The position numbers and the translations under genes are program-made. A DNA stretch of 64,000 nt from Thuidium tamariscinum (Eukaryota > Streptophyta > Bryopsida > Hypnales > Thuidiaceae), in NCBI GenBank assembly GCA_947034885.2, contig OX344757.2, forward strand, positions 3,162,001-3,226,000. Reading direction: 5' to 3'. Below, one piece after another: positions 11,784-22,861 of the stretch. The notes beneath the pieces were generated by a model. The model had not been told where the DNA came from and made no database searches. It saw nothing but the letters and a program-made list of their open reading frames with translations. The first letter of the stretch is position 1. Each line of letters opens with the position of its first letter.

Positions 11784-14700
11784 CTAAGGCTTGTAATCAA
11801 CGTCTCCTCTCACCTCAGCTCCACTACTATGACCTCTTGAATCCCATTCCGAGTCTTCTTCATTACTTGTGCTGTCCATACTATCGGATGAAGACTGTAG
11901 AGCTCGCTCTTTTCTTCCGGATATTTGCTTTGATGCAAGCGATCTCTTGCGTCTACCCTTCTTTTTCTCTTTCACCATGTCTCTACCTCCTAGTGTAGAC
12001 TTCCCAATCCCTTGTTCAAGACCATTAACCGGTTTCACTTTGCTTTGTGAGAAAGGTTCACATACATCAAGGGGGGTTCGACCTAGACTTTGCCGCTTCG
12101 ATGGTGATTTTGCAAAGGCCTCCAGTATTCTTTTATTTTTAGCTTTCTTGGACTCTTTCATTGCTGGTTGTCTTGCTTTTGATCCGCTTGGAATGATGAT
12201 CTCATTTGCGCCAAAAGAAAGTAATCGATCCGATGACTTCACCCAACGTCGACCTAACATGGACTCCAATGTCTCATCTTCTTCTGGACCCTTATTTCCG
12301 TTGCGTAAACTACCGAGACCACCTAAACTTGCATTGCCGTTTTTGAATAGTATGCGTGGAGGACCGCTACGTGGGGGTTTAGTTGGATCTCGTACGAGGG
12401 GCTTCTTGCCTTTGCCAACATCAAATGACATGGGGCTCCCAGACTCCATCATACCTACATCTACATATGTTGCTACTCCCCGTGCTTTACCTTTCTCGGT
12501 ACTTGCAAGACAGATTTTCTTACACGCCAATACTTCAACGAATGCAACACTTATATCACCTACATTTTTGTCCACCTTCACTCCACTGTCTCCCAAGTCG
12601 TTCTGTTTTCCAAGTTCTTCTGCTTCGACCCCTACTAGCGATGGACATTTAGAAATTGGAATCAATTCATCCGGGGTCGAAGTCCCACCGATGTTCATCG
12701 TTGCCCCATTTCTCTCTTCCATTGCCACATTAGTGTCCCGGCTATGTGCTCGAACATTCTCACTATTCAATACTGTAGTTCTATCCACAAATTTAGCTTC
12801 TGATGGGACACCCTCATCATAGTCGTAATTCTCCTCGTCCTCTTCAAAATTGAAGACATCCAATGGATTGTCTTGAAAGTCTTCATCATTATGATGAGGG
12901 TCTTGGGATGGTTCATCAACCAAACTAGTCACATTGTATTCCGCATCATATTCATCATCAAATAGGGGATCTCTCTCTTCACCATCGCCATGATCTTCAC
13001 CACCCTCATCCTCTGACATGGACTCTTCCATATCCACACTCTCGAATTGCTCTTCGTACCACTTCTTCTCATCATTTTCTTGAGATGCGGAAAGCACTTT
13101 AGTATTGGTGTACACATACACCAAATCTTGTGCTCTCTGTGGCGTCAACTTGTTTCGAGATTTGTTGTGAACAAATGAATAGCTACTCCAATTTCGTTCA
13201 CACGAAGAGGAAGATACCGGTTGGGCCAAAATACGCTTGGCAATTGGAGCAATGAACTTCCCGCACGCGCCCTCAAAATCCCACCAAGCATGTGCTGACA
13301 ATTGTTGTTCGTTGGGGTCCAACATTTTGTGGAAAGGGGGTTCCCTATGTCGAAAGGCTACAAATTCCTTCACAACAGTGGCATACTGTTCTATGGTACA
13401 TACTTTCGTTAAAACACGCTTGCATGCATCCATTGCATCTTGATCATCAGCGAGCTCTTTGTCGTAAAGAAGATAGGGATTCAACAAAGCCCCTGCATAA
13501 TGTAGATCTGTCTCTACTATCGCTCGCCGTTCGTGAAAGGCTTCTTGTAGATGGATGGCTAAATCCAAGGACAAACTAAAAGGTGCTTCGTCCAACGACA
13601 AAACGTGCTTCTGTATTTTCTTCATGATATGTAGCACCTTCCCCATACATGGCCTTTTTGCATCCAAATCGCGTAGACCATGTACCACCGGAGCCGATAA
13701 ATCCTTGAAATTTTGACAACGCCGCCAAAAATGCTCGTTCAAAATGATGTCCTTCACCCTTCGGCTCACATTGCGAGCATGACTATTCCGCCCCAATGTT
13801 TTCACGTATTGTTCCCACTGTGGGTCCGTCACCATTTGCTGTAACTTCCCCTTCCCCTTCAACATACGGTCCACCATGTTGTAATTGGAAGCAAACCGAG
13901 TTTCCACCGCCATCAACAACATGCACTCCGGCGAATACCTTCGAAATATTGCAAGAGGCATGTGCCTCTTTTTGAAGAATTTCACTACGTTACGGGCATT
14001 GCCCACGACCTCCTCAATCCACCGTTCGTTGCCCCAATCTTTCAATAACAAATTCAGGGCATGGACCACGCAACCCTGGTAAAATATATGAGGGTACTTC
14101 AGAGATATCAAGTTGAATGCGGCTTCATTCACAGGCGCATTATCTGCGCTTATTTGTACTATTTTGGAAGGACCCACTTCTGCTATGAATTTTTCCAATA
14201 TGGAGGCTAAATAGGCGGCATTCTTCTCTTTTTCTGTTGTATCCTCCGATCCTAGGAATTGCTCGCCCGCAGAAGACACGAGCATTGCATTTACCAAAGG
14301 ACGATTTGCCGCCGAAGTCCACCCATCAATAGACAATGTTGCTCCAAACTTCCTGATGTTGTCTTCTGTTTGCTTCTTCATATTCACTTTAATGTCTGCC
14401 TTCGCTTGATCAAGCAACTTATGTCGTAATTCATGGTATGACGGTGGGGTATAGGGTTTGTGAAACTCAGCCGTTTTCTTCACCGCTTCTTTAAATGCTG
14501 CATTCCGTGCCACCGAAAATGGTATGTTCGAGCATAAAAAAAAATTAGCCCACACTGCATGCAATTTCCGTCTACTCGCTTCTTCGAAGCCATCTCCTAT
14601 CCGCCGCTGTACCAAAGGCCTACTAGTTGATCCTACCCCTGTGTCTCCTTCATCTGATGCTTGAGTACTGGCAAGTGCTCCAGAAGACACGTGGTTTAGG

Positions 14701-15053
14701 GTCTCTTTTGGTATTGTACAAGAATCTTCCGATGTAAGACGTATTGGCGGTGTCGAAGGTCTCTCATTTCCTACATCATTTACAACCGTGGCCTCCAATG
14801 TCCCGTTTCCACCCAAATTCTCGTTTTCACCTCTTCGTGGGATTACCCACTTGCACTGACGAAATAGCTTCTGAACTTGGGATGTGAGTCGTGGACATAG
14901 ACTGATTCCTCGATCACGAGACCCCGATGCACCTTCATAACCAAGATGGCTAAACATACGGCATGTTTTTTTGGCAAACACTAGATTGCAGGCTTTGCAT
15001 TGTACCTTCCCAACTGAAGGGGCGCCATACCAAGAAGACCAATCCTTGCTCAT
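11784..15053 (-). CDS. hAT transposase with BED-like finger and long acidic tail
   Basis: Cut-and-paste transposase of the hAT superfamily. The first in-frame ATG is at 15053 (MSKDWSSWYG), giving 1,089 residues; upstream codons lack an ATG. Residue numbers here count from an open frame 18 codons longer. A BED-like zinc finger (CKACNLVF...FSHLGY) spans about 37-60. The DUF659/RNase H-like core has SIDGWTS (Asp 261) and SADNA (Asp 322), with GCVVHALNLLL just after. The hAT dimerisation region has SSSSCERNWSSYSFVHNKSR (Glu 637). The D-D-E triad is therefore complete. After about residue 670 comes an unusual ~430-residue tail, first acidic (EDEGGEDHGDGEE), then with basic nuclear-localisation-like clusters (KESKKAKNKR, KEKKKGRRKRS). 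No internal stop. It converges on the SRA gene, and array 2 with TATAAG lies upstream. It is probably the element's own transposase. Confidence 0.92.
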   Translation of the reverse strand: MSKDWSSWYGAPSVGKVQCKACNLVFAKKTCRMFSHLGYEGASGSRDRGISLCPRLTSQVQKLFRQCKWVIPRRGENENLGGNGTLEATVVNDVGNERPSTPPIRLTSEDSCTIPKETLNHVSSGALASTQASDEGDTGVGSTSRPLVQRRIGDGFEEASRRKLHAVWANFFLCSNIPFSVARNAAFKEAVKKTAEFHKPYTPPSYHELRHKLLDQAKADIKVNMKKQTEDNIRKFGATLSIDGWTSAANRPLVNAMLVSSAGEQFLGSEDTTEKEKNAAYLASILEKFIAEVGPSKIVQISADNAPVNEAAFNLISLKYPHIFYQGCVVHALNLLLKDWGNERWIEEVVGNARNVVKFFKKRHMPLAIFRRYSPECMLLMAVETRFASNYNMVDRMLKGKGKLQQMVTDPQWEQYVKTLGRNSHARNVSRRVKDIILNEHFWRRCQNFKDLSAPVVHGLRDLDAKRPCMGKVLHIMKKIQKHVLSLDEAPFSLSLDLAIHLQEAFHERRAIVETDLHYAGALLNPYLLYDKELADDQDAMDACKRVLTKVCTIEQYATVVKEFVAFRHREPPFHKMLDPNEQQLSAHAWWDFEGACGKFIAPIAKRILAQPVSSSSCERNWSSYSFVHNKSRNKLTPQRAQDLVYVYTNTKVLSASQENDEKKWYEEQFESVDMEESMSEDEGGEDHGDGEERDPLFDDEYDAEYNVTSLVDEPSQDPHHNDEDFQDNPLDVFNFEEDEENYDYDEGVPSEAKFVDRTTVLNSENVRAHSRDTNVAMEERNGATMNIGGTSTPDELIPISKCPSLVGVEAEELGKQNDLGDSGVKVDKNVGDISVAFVEVLACKKICLASTEKGKARGVATYVDVGMMESGSPMSFDVGKGKKPLVRDPTKPPRSGPPRILFKNGNASLGGLGSLRNGNKGPEEDETLESMLGRRWVKSSDRLLSFGANEIIIPSGSKARQPAMKESKKAKNKRILEAFAKSPSKRQSLGRTPLDVCEPFSQSKVKPVNGLEQGIGKSTLGGRDMVKEKKKGRRKRSLASKQISGRKERALQSSSDSMDSTSNEEDSEWDSRGHSSGAEVRGDVDYKP

Positions 15054-15310
15054 AATGATGAATTTTAAGTGCGTCTTTGGAACTTCAAATTCCGAGTGTA
15101 ACCACAAAAAGGGTGAAGATCTCCGCAGGAATAAAAATTGTCAATAAAGTAACCGATATAGTTTGAAAGAAGCCTTGGAAACCAAAGCCCCCCTGACCAC
15201 TGAACTATGCATTACCAAGCAAGGGACACAACCGAAATTGCAGCGCCTAGCCCTTGGAAATCTTAGCGTTCAGCTTTACAGGAGTGCTTGCGAATGACAA
15301 TTTCTGGAAA

Positions 15311-15316
15311 CTTATA
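15311..15316 (-). promoter_or_regulatory. TATA box of the hAT transposase gene
   Basis: On the minus strand, AGAGTATAAGTTTCC lies between array 2 and the transposase start, about 260 bp upstream of the ATG. The GTATAAG core recurs next to the arrays of the other cargo genes. Confidence 0.6.
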
Positions 15317-15344
15317 CTCTTTAGTTCTAAGGTTACTCTTCGTG

Positions 15345-15520
15345 ACCGTTGCAACGGACGAGAGACAATCCCGATTGACACTGCGGACCGAACAGCGGAC
15401 CGAACAGCGGACTGAACTGTGGACGGCCCGACAGGGTACTCCGATCGGCGGACGGCTAGAGGCGGATAGGTCTGGCGGACAGCCACCACGAGGCGGACGG
15501 CCTACATCGGACGGCCTAGA
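15345..15520 (+). promoter_or_regulatory. CGGACGG array 2, 5' of the transposase gene
   Basis: Tandem variants such as GCGGACCGAACA (twice), GGCGGACGGCTA, GAGGCGGACGGCCTA and ATCGGACGGCCTA. Units are G-rich on the plus strand. It ends directly at repeat copy A (15521). It lies directly upstream of the minus-strand transposase gene. Confidence 0.7.
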
Positions 15521-16345
15521 TCCCAAAGGACCAAGAGTGCACTTGGGGGACTTCAAGAATTTGGGCAGTTACTTTGCACTTCAATTTTGAACAAATTCGC
15601 TAGAAATTTTCACATAACTCAGATAGAAAACTTGATTAGCTCTGTGGGAATATTATTCTTTTCCAATTGGTGACCGTGAGCAAAAGTTATGCCATCTTCA
15701 ATATCATTTTCATGTTGCCGGGAAGAAAAAAATCATCAAAAACTTCAGAATTTAAAAATTAATTTTTTTTTCTTATTGATTTTATTTTTGTCTACAAGAC
15801 TACAAGTGAAGCTTTGATTCATTCCATTTGGATTACTGATGTGAAAGTCATGAACAATCTTGTTTTTTGGACAACCTAAGCATGTTTTTAAAAACAAAAA
15901 TTTAGGATTCACTTGTGAATGCAATTTCCACAATTCTCAATAAAAAATTGTTGGACAAGGTTTTTTTTTGCTTGCCAAAACAATTTCACCATTCGGATTA
16001 TAGTGTTTTAATTCAATGTATGAGATCTTTGCAATTTACTTTCTCTTTCAATCTTGGACCTACATGTACTTGACAATTTTCTAAAGAATGAAAAAAAAAA
16101 ATTTTGTTGCTGAATTTGTTTTCCTGAGCTGTTACCTCAATTTCTCAATAGAAAAAAGTTTAAATTCAAGGTCTGTAGTGCAAAAAAATTACAGAAATGG
16201 AGGACAAAGTCATTTGCAGTTGCAAACTCAAGTTCAAAAAAACATTGTTTTCCAACTTTGAATGCTCATATCTTCCTATCTATAGGGTCAAACTTCATGA
16301 AATTTCCACCACATTGGATACAACTTGTGTGAAAATCTGAAAGAA
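15521..16345 (-). mobile_element. TTAA-family repeat, copy A
   Basis: Matches, in reverse orientation, the complete copy D (60517-61435). Shared blocks are CCAAAGGACCAAGAGT at its left edge, GCAAAAGTTATGCCAT, AAGCTTTGATTCATTCCATT, and TTTGAATGCTCATATCTTCC near 16250. The left terminus is recognisable (CCCAAAGGACCA for CCCCTAAAGGACCA); the right terminus is lost. No coding capacity seen. It lies on the 3' side of the RING gene ending at 16991. Confidence 0.7.
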
Positions 16346-16990
16346 AACCCCAAAAAAAAAACCATTCATAATGAGTTGCTCGATAATCCTATGTTCCAAA
16401 AAACCCAGTTGGGTCTTTCAGGGCTTTCAATTATACTGAAATTGTTATTACAACTGGACTTCAAACATCTAAAACTTTGTTTTAGAGACAACAAATCACA
16501 AAAGACTTTCTTGTAGACTAAATTGAACTTGGTTTCTTTAAACTCTTCAAGATCATGGTAATTTCAAAAGCATTTGGAAAAAAATATGGAATGATCAAAA
16601 ATGAATTTATGAAGTTTTGTAGTGAACATAGTAATTTTATTTTTTTTCCTGCATGGCTCCTACCTTCATTCACATATCCCATTCTCTTCTAGAATTAAAA
16701 TTAGCCTTTTGCATCATCAAACAAAAACATCTTCATATATGATCAATTGATCATATGATGGTACATGTCAGACTTCAACTAAAATAAAACTCTTGAAATA
16801 TATACACATTTGCAACTCTGTATTTCACACATATTTTTGTATTGATAAAAAAAATACAAACCATACTATAGCTACTGTGAATGATTTGCAATGAATCTCC
16901 GAAAGATTCAAAGTTAAAACAAGTCCTCCGTAATATAATATCTAACAACTAATTAAAGATCCACTTCTACTAAATCTTTTCACGAATACC
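16346..16990. other. AT-rich 3' region of the first RING gene
   Basis: No gene seen. It should contain the RING gene's 3' untranslated region and connects it to repeat copy A. Confidence 0.4.
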
Positions 16991-19900
16991 CTACGGTGTA
17001 ACACGAGATGGACCCTCTCTATCCCTAAGTCTTGCACTTGTACGGCGAGTGTGAGGACCAGGGCTTCCGTTGCTAGTGGACCCTCTCGAAGCCACTGCCA
17101 TATCAACAGCACTGAATTGTCTTTTTGTTTCTGGAGAGAAGTCATCCTCATCTTCCACCCTCCGCTTCTTCTTTCGCTTCTGAGGCAGATCCACTTCATG
17201 TGCCTTTAATGCTTCCAAGGCATCATCTACTGAAGCTACCATCAAGTTCAGTGTTACATTGACATCTCCAACGGAAAACCAGTGCGGGCCGGGGCCATCT
17301 CCTTCCACTAAAAATTTTCGAAAAGACATTACGGCCTCGCTCATCCTCCTGTCAAAAGCCCCTGCCACTTCCACAATTGACTGTGAGGAGTTGGAATCCC
17401 CATCTAACTCTACAAGAGCTTGAACCTGGGCAGCTTCTTCCAACTTTGACAAGAAGAGGGCCCTCCCTATCAATGTGTGATTGTACGCCCCGTATCGCTC
17501 TTGCAACTCTTTTGTATGCCCCGCATCCACCCAATTGCCATCTGGTCCTTTATTCACTTCCTTCTCTGGAAATCGAAAGAACTTGTGATGGTCTATGCTC
17601 CAATGCCCACCCATGCCGCGACAAAACAATTCGCGAGCTTCGGGATCTTCAATACCCCTTGCTCGCAATTCCACGTGTCGATCTTGGGTCATCCACACAA
17701 AGGGATCCAGCGGCACCATTGACTCTTCGTACAACCCATGCTTCTCTTCCAATGAATCCCACGTGAGAGGTTTTCCCCAATGCATATAATTTTGGAAGTA
17801 AAACGGGGCTTGATCAAGTGGAAGGGTCCATCGATTGTATTCGTGACTAGGGGGCATACATTCCAAGGTCCCAACCATTTCGTAAAACCTAGAACTCAAA
17901 GGAGAACGACACTCCAGACAAACCGAGCGAACGAGTGAGGCTTTGATTATGCACGTCACATGGAAAGTGTGATGACATTGGCCCATAGTTAGGGCTCCCT
18001 CGGGACCAAATGGACCTTGACAAATGCTGCATTTACCTTCCAAGATCCCTCGAGAAGTGTGAGAAGCATGCACCACTGTCTTCTCATTGTCCTTGATGTG
18101 TGCTGAAAGAGTGTTGTACGGAACCCAATCTTCTTCTACCTCCAAGGCCCAATTGATGTGGGGTGATTCTTCTTTCTTTGTGTGGTTCAACCGCTCGAAC
18201 ATCGCGTCCATGTCTCCCCAACATGTGATTTCTGTAGTCCCCTTCGGATGTGTTTCAAACCTCTTCCTCAAACTCATCAGTGAAGATTCTACTATTTGCT
18301 GTTGCTCATCCGATTTTCCAGCCAATTTGAGAAGCCCTTTCATTGCTCGCGAAACTACAGTTGGTTTGTCTTCTAGTTTTTGAATCCATGCCAACCATCG
18401 ATCGTCTTTGGTACTCTTTGGAAGGGAGTCATTCAATCGAAGAACATGCTCTAGTCGTTGCAATTCACTCTGCAAAGACGCGTTTTCTTCGGTGAGCTTC
18501 TCCACTTTCTACTTCAATTCATCAACTTCATGGCATTCTGTTTGAATGGAAGCATCTTGAAATGAAGTTTTGCGATTTTCAATGGCCACTAGAGGTGTCA
18601 CTTCCTGTATCTTTTTTTTCTCATCGACACTAAAATGCTTAGCTCCATCTTCTTCCTTAGCTTCGGGGAACTCACCTTTTTTGATCACGTCCTTCAATTT
18701 CTCAACTTCTGACTCCAAATCTTTAATACGACCACTTTGCCATTTCACAGTTGCAACTTCAAATTGTGCCGTATTCTTAGAAGTCCTCAATTGCTCTACC
18801 ATTTCGTTTGAGGTTCCCTTCAATTCTTTCTGCAAGGCCAGCAGTTTTGTATTCTCTTCCAAGAAGGCCACCAATTGGCGCTTGTCCTCGAAGCGCTCGT
18901 CCAAAAACGGTAACAAGGACTCGGTGAACTTATGAAACGTCAATGCACTTGCCAACAATTCAGGTGACAATTTTGCAAACTCCTGTGCCACCTCTGTAAG
19001 TTGCGGAGATACTTCAGCTACAAATCGATCTAGATTTGCCAATGTCACTTGGATTTCAGCAACAGTTGCCCAACTGTGATGATTGGCTTCACCTTGGGTT
19101 GCAATGCTTGTGGTGGCCTCACTTGTCTCTTTCGACCGGTTTAGGTCAAGAAGGTGAGACCCAAACATAACTGAACCCTCCAACAACCGTTCCAGCTCTG
19201 CGGCATTCGGCATGTTCGAAAGAGCCTCCAATTGTGATGTGTTCAAGGTGGACAAATGCGGGTATTGGCTGGGGATGACTTCAACATCAATGACTACTTC
19301 TTTTCCTTTTCCCTGAGACGCCTCTCCATTTTTTTTGGCGGTACCTGCTTCAATTCTGGCGCTCTGTACGAGGCTGGAAACGCTCGGATTGCTCAAACAT
19401 GATGGTTTTGAAGGTACAAGCCCGAAGATGTCGAGAGCATTACTGTCAATAATATCATGAATTGTAGCATTGGCCTCAGCAACTTCTCCCTCGGCTACCT
19501 CTTCCGTATCTTCAGTACCTTCACATCGAGCCAATGGGGGCCCACCTTCTTTCTTCCCACTCTGAATATCTTCAAGAATGCCCTATTCAGCCACCGTCGT
19601 AACATTTGGTGTGCATATTAAATCTGTAGGAGGAGTTGCAAACACTTCTCCTTCCACACCTTCACCTTCAGTATCTTCCATTGTCCTCAAAGTGTGTGTA
19701 GGCTCACTAGGCTGCAAGCGTGGTCCATCACTTGGTACCTCTGAGACTTTTGTTTCAATTTTTCTAGTATTTTTTAATACTCTTTTGGGCTTCGGTACCT
19801 CACTTGGCCCTCCTTGAGGATTGTACAAATTGGGAATGTCTTTTCCATTCATTTCTTGTACAAATGGAGTTTGTGCTGTCGTCGGATACGTGCTCCAATC

Positions 19901-20311
19901 CACCTTGCGTTCCAATATCAATTCTGCATACACCATAGAAGTCAAGCTGTAGTTTATGTATCCTTTACTCATTGCTTTCTTTCCAAAGAGGGCCCGCCAA
20001 ACTTCCAAAGCGCGATGCACAAAATGCGCGTTGTTGCAGTTGGTGGGTTTGCAAAAAAATCCACGTGTATGAAGTTCATGGGTCTCCCTAGGCCACAACT
20101 TGTCAATGTGATACATTTTCACGTATTTTTTGCACATTTTTGAAGACCAATACGATGCTGCCTCATCCTCCCATCCGTTTTCCGCTTTGATGTTTGGGTC
20201 ATCCAAAATCTCATAATGTAATTCGTGACTGGCGCCCTTTGGCTTATGCCTTCGATTGTCACCACCCGCTGGATTTATTCCCCCACCACGTTCTTCACCC
20301 TCACTTGCCAT
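16991..20311 (-). pseudogene. RING-H2 protein with new N-terminal domain; two in-frame TAG stops
   Basis: One continuous frame of 1,107 codons from an ATG at 20311 (MASEGEERGGG), broken only by TAG at 19585-19583 and at 18511-18509. The N-terminal domain (KMCKKYVKMYHIDKLWPRE ... MVYAELILERKVDWSTY) is shared with the proteins at 30646-31722 and 52235-54598. The middle is coiled coil (QLRTSKNTAQFEV, SEVEKLKDVIKKGE, EENASLQSELQRLEH). A RING-H2 finger follows at 18031-17897 (CSICQGPFGPEG...GQCHHTFHVTC...CLECRSPL), the fold that lets E3 ligases recruit ubiquitin-E2. A conserved tail (GGHWSIDHHKF) and a basic C-terminus with RKKKRR follow. Both stops could come from CAG by one C-to-T change. Frame continuity with homology on both sides of each stop implies recent disabling, or read-through. 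The kinase gene at 24981 is divergent to it. Confidence 0.75.
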
Positions 20312-20454
20312 GACTTCGAGTCCACCACTGTCGTGAAATGAACAATCAGTTTGTTCACCCAACTCTCCACCTCGTAGGATACAACTGGCACAATGAAGCA
20401 ACAGTAGAACATCCGACAAGGTTGAACCCAATAATGGAGAGGAGTGAAAGAAAT

Positions 20455-20690
20455 CCGTCCGCCGTCCGCCCTTATACCCGTCCGACCCCGAACCTAACTG
20501 GGGTCGGCACCGGCCGTCCGCCCGAACGACGCGAAGCGGCCACGAGGGCGGACAGTCCGCCGCCGTCCGCTCCCGACCCTAAAAGCGCCGCCGAAGCTCC
20601 CGTCCGCGCGCCCAAACCTAGTCCGCCGTCCGCAGTAGCGGTCCTCCCGTCCGCAGGTGCCGTCTGACCGTCCGATGGCTCTGTAAACTC
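20455..20690 (-). promoter_or_regulatory. CGGACGG array 3 with TATAAG, promoter of the first RING gene
   Basis: Many GTCCGCC/CCGTCCG units on the plus strand, that is CGGACGG on the gene strand, starting about 145 bp upstream of the ATG. A TATAAG box (minus strand, 20476-20471, GGGTATAAGGGC) lies within the array, about 160 bp upstream of the ATG. Confidence 0.7.
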
Positions 20691-20903
20691 GCGTTTAAGC
20701 CTGGGATTCTCCTGTGCGTGTGTCCTCGGATTCGAAGTCCGCCAGCAAAGCAAACAACGCGCAATGAGGAATTCACTAATTCAGGATAGGGATCCAATGT
20801 TCAAGTTATTTAAATTTAGTTCGTGTAAAATTATAGAAGGAATTTAAAGCAAGCAATGGTTTAATGTGCAATTTTTTTATATTTCTGAGACTTTCTCAAG
20901 GTC

Positions 20904-20956
20904 TAGGGTTTAGGGTTTAGGGTTTAGGGTTTAGGGTTCGTAGGGTTTAGGGTTTA
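20904..20956 (+). repeat. TTTAGGG interstitial telomeric repeats
   Basis: About seven TTTAGGG units, one imperfect, some 215 bp beyond array 3. Probably telo-box regulatory DNA or a relic of end repair. It is far from any true chromosome end, since ordinary sequence continues on both sides. Confidence 0.75.
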
Positions 20957-22239
20957 TTGTTTAGTGGCAATTTTCATATTTCATGACATTCTATTGAAAA
21001 AGAAATTTGTATGCCAAATATCATCATTATGTAAATGATTAAAGTGAATATCCAATAATGTACAAGACAGACACAACGACACATATATGAATTTGCTTTC
21101 GAATGCAGTACTTTTCTCTTGTCATGTACTCATAAGACTAATCAAAATAGAATGATTTTGAACTTTACATGTACATATTGGGCAATTCTTAGTCTATTCT
21201 AACTAAATTTTCATCGTTATAGGGAATCCCTTCAAGCATTTTATGAATACTTTTATTTTTATTTTTTTTACCAAGCTAACTCTAAAAATGAGCAATAAGC
21301 AAAATAAATAAAATTTCAAGGATTAGTTGGAACTATAGGATTTACAACACCCAATACTTTTACTACGTAGTCCACAATGTCCTCTAACTTATGTTTGACA
21401 AAAGACATTGTTGGATAGAAGGTAATTCGGAGTCATTCATGTTTGACTTCACTAGCTCTACAGTACATGTTAGCCACTGTTCGTACGATTGTACCCAAAG
21501 GGTCTCATATAAATATATAATATAGAGCATACATGAAATTTTTTGGAAATTTTACTTGCCCATGCAAAGTTTTGGCAAATTTGTTTCACTATGACTACTG
21601 GCACTCATGCCCCCAAGGGATGTAAAACACATTAGTTATATCCAAACAAACCTCCTAAAGTATTTGTACCCCAACCCCATATATACCAACCCTATACACT
21701 TCAATCTTATCTGACGCAATCATGTCTGTTTGTTTGTCAAAACCTTAATTATTGAGGCACCTTAAACCGCTCACCTATTTAACCGGATGTCCTTCACCGT
21801 CCAAGCTCTTGTCTTACCTGACTCCATCCACCAAGAGCCAAAGACCCCATCTACCATGATGTCTAGGTCTTATCTATATTACACTATCCATTTGTTCACA
21901 AATTGAAAGTCCTTAGCTCAAACATTGGAATTTGAATTGTAGATTTTTGTTTTCAAAAATTGGTATTAATGGATCAAATATCCAATACAGCATTAATGTA
22001 TGAAAAGGTAATTATATATATGTTTTTATTTTTAGAAAAAGAGAATGGTGACAATGGTGGTATAGGTAATATACTAATATGCAAACGGAATCTAAAATTC
22101 AAAGTCTACAACTTTGATTTGTACATCGTCAATTCTAAAATATTTTTCCAAATAATATTGGATGATGATTTTTTTCCAATCTTCAATTTTTGAGAAGATT
22201 ATAAATGTTTAAATAAGGGATTACTAGAAAAGAATGAAG

Positions 22240-22365
22240 AGTTTGATGCAAATATGAAATTTGTGGCACATTTCTTGGACGTTTCTCGAGGTGGTAAAAT
22301 TCAGTTCCAAGACTCCACAGGAGTTGAATCCATGCCAACCATCGATCATCTTTGGTACTCTTCAA
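22240..22365 (-). pseudogene. Fragment of a RING-family cargo gene
   Basis: The minus strand reads STKDDRWLAWIQ, identical to the segment in the first RING gene at about 18415-18375 (STKDDRWLAWIQKLED). At the DNA level ATCCATGCCAACCATCGATC is shared. The similarity fades after about 40-50 bp. It is a truncated duplicate about 2 kb upstream of the RING start. Confidence 0.6.
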
Positions 22366-22487
22366 ATTTCATGTGGTGGTTTGAAAATGCACCAAGCAAT
22401 TATAGTGTACTCTTCCAATTTGGACTATATTGGAAGGTAGCCTCACATGTCCAAGCTGTGGCAAAGTATTCTTGTAATTCCTGGTAG

Positions 22488-22861
22488 CATAAGAGGATTT
22501 CTGGCCGTTTAGAAGACTGCGAGTTCCCGAATGCTGGGAACGCTGTGGGAATGCTAGGAACGCTGCCACATCAGCATGCTGATGTGGTCGAGCGACTGCC
22601 ACGTCAGATAAGGTTATTTAATTAATTTAATTAGTTAATTATTAAATATTTTTAAAATATTTTTCTGAAAAAAAAATTATTTTTTTAAATCAGTTTTTTG
22701 CTTTTTAAGACATTCTGAAATTCTCGAAAAAAATAAAATTTTAATTTTTTTTTTTCGAAATTCAAAATTTCAGACCAGCAGGGGCTGGTCTGCAGCACTG
22801 GGAACAATTTCAGGGAACAATCCCGAAACAGTCTTCCAGAGGCCCAGAAAATCCTCTTATG
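22488..22861. mobile_element. MITE with CATAAGAGGATTTCTGG ends
   Basis: The left end is CATAAGAGGATTTCTGGCC. The right end, inverted, is CATAAGAGGATTTTCTGGG. Similarity continues inward (AGAAGACTG / GGAAGACTG). About 374 bp, non-coding, AT-rich centre. No clear target duplication, so the superfamily is undetermined. Confidence 0.6.

Noticed and set aside
11869-12822. 317-codon plus-strand frame opposite the transposase tail
   Set aside because: It is antisense to a confidently identified coding region and of low complexity.
11784-15520. A normal-sized hAT limited to the transposase gene
   Set aside because: I found no inverted CAGGG-type end with a matching octamer near 15.1-16 kb. The only end matching the left duplication is at 32287.
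20904-20956. Chromosome end
   Set aside because: Only a few TTTAGGG units with ordinary sequence on both sides, and similar tracts recur near other arrays.
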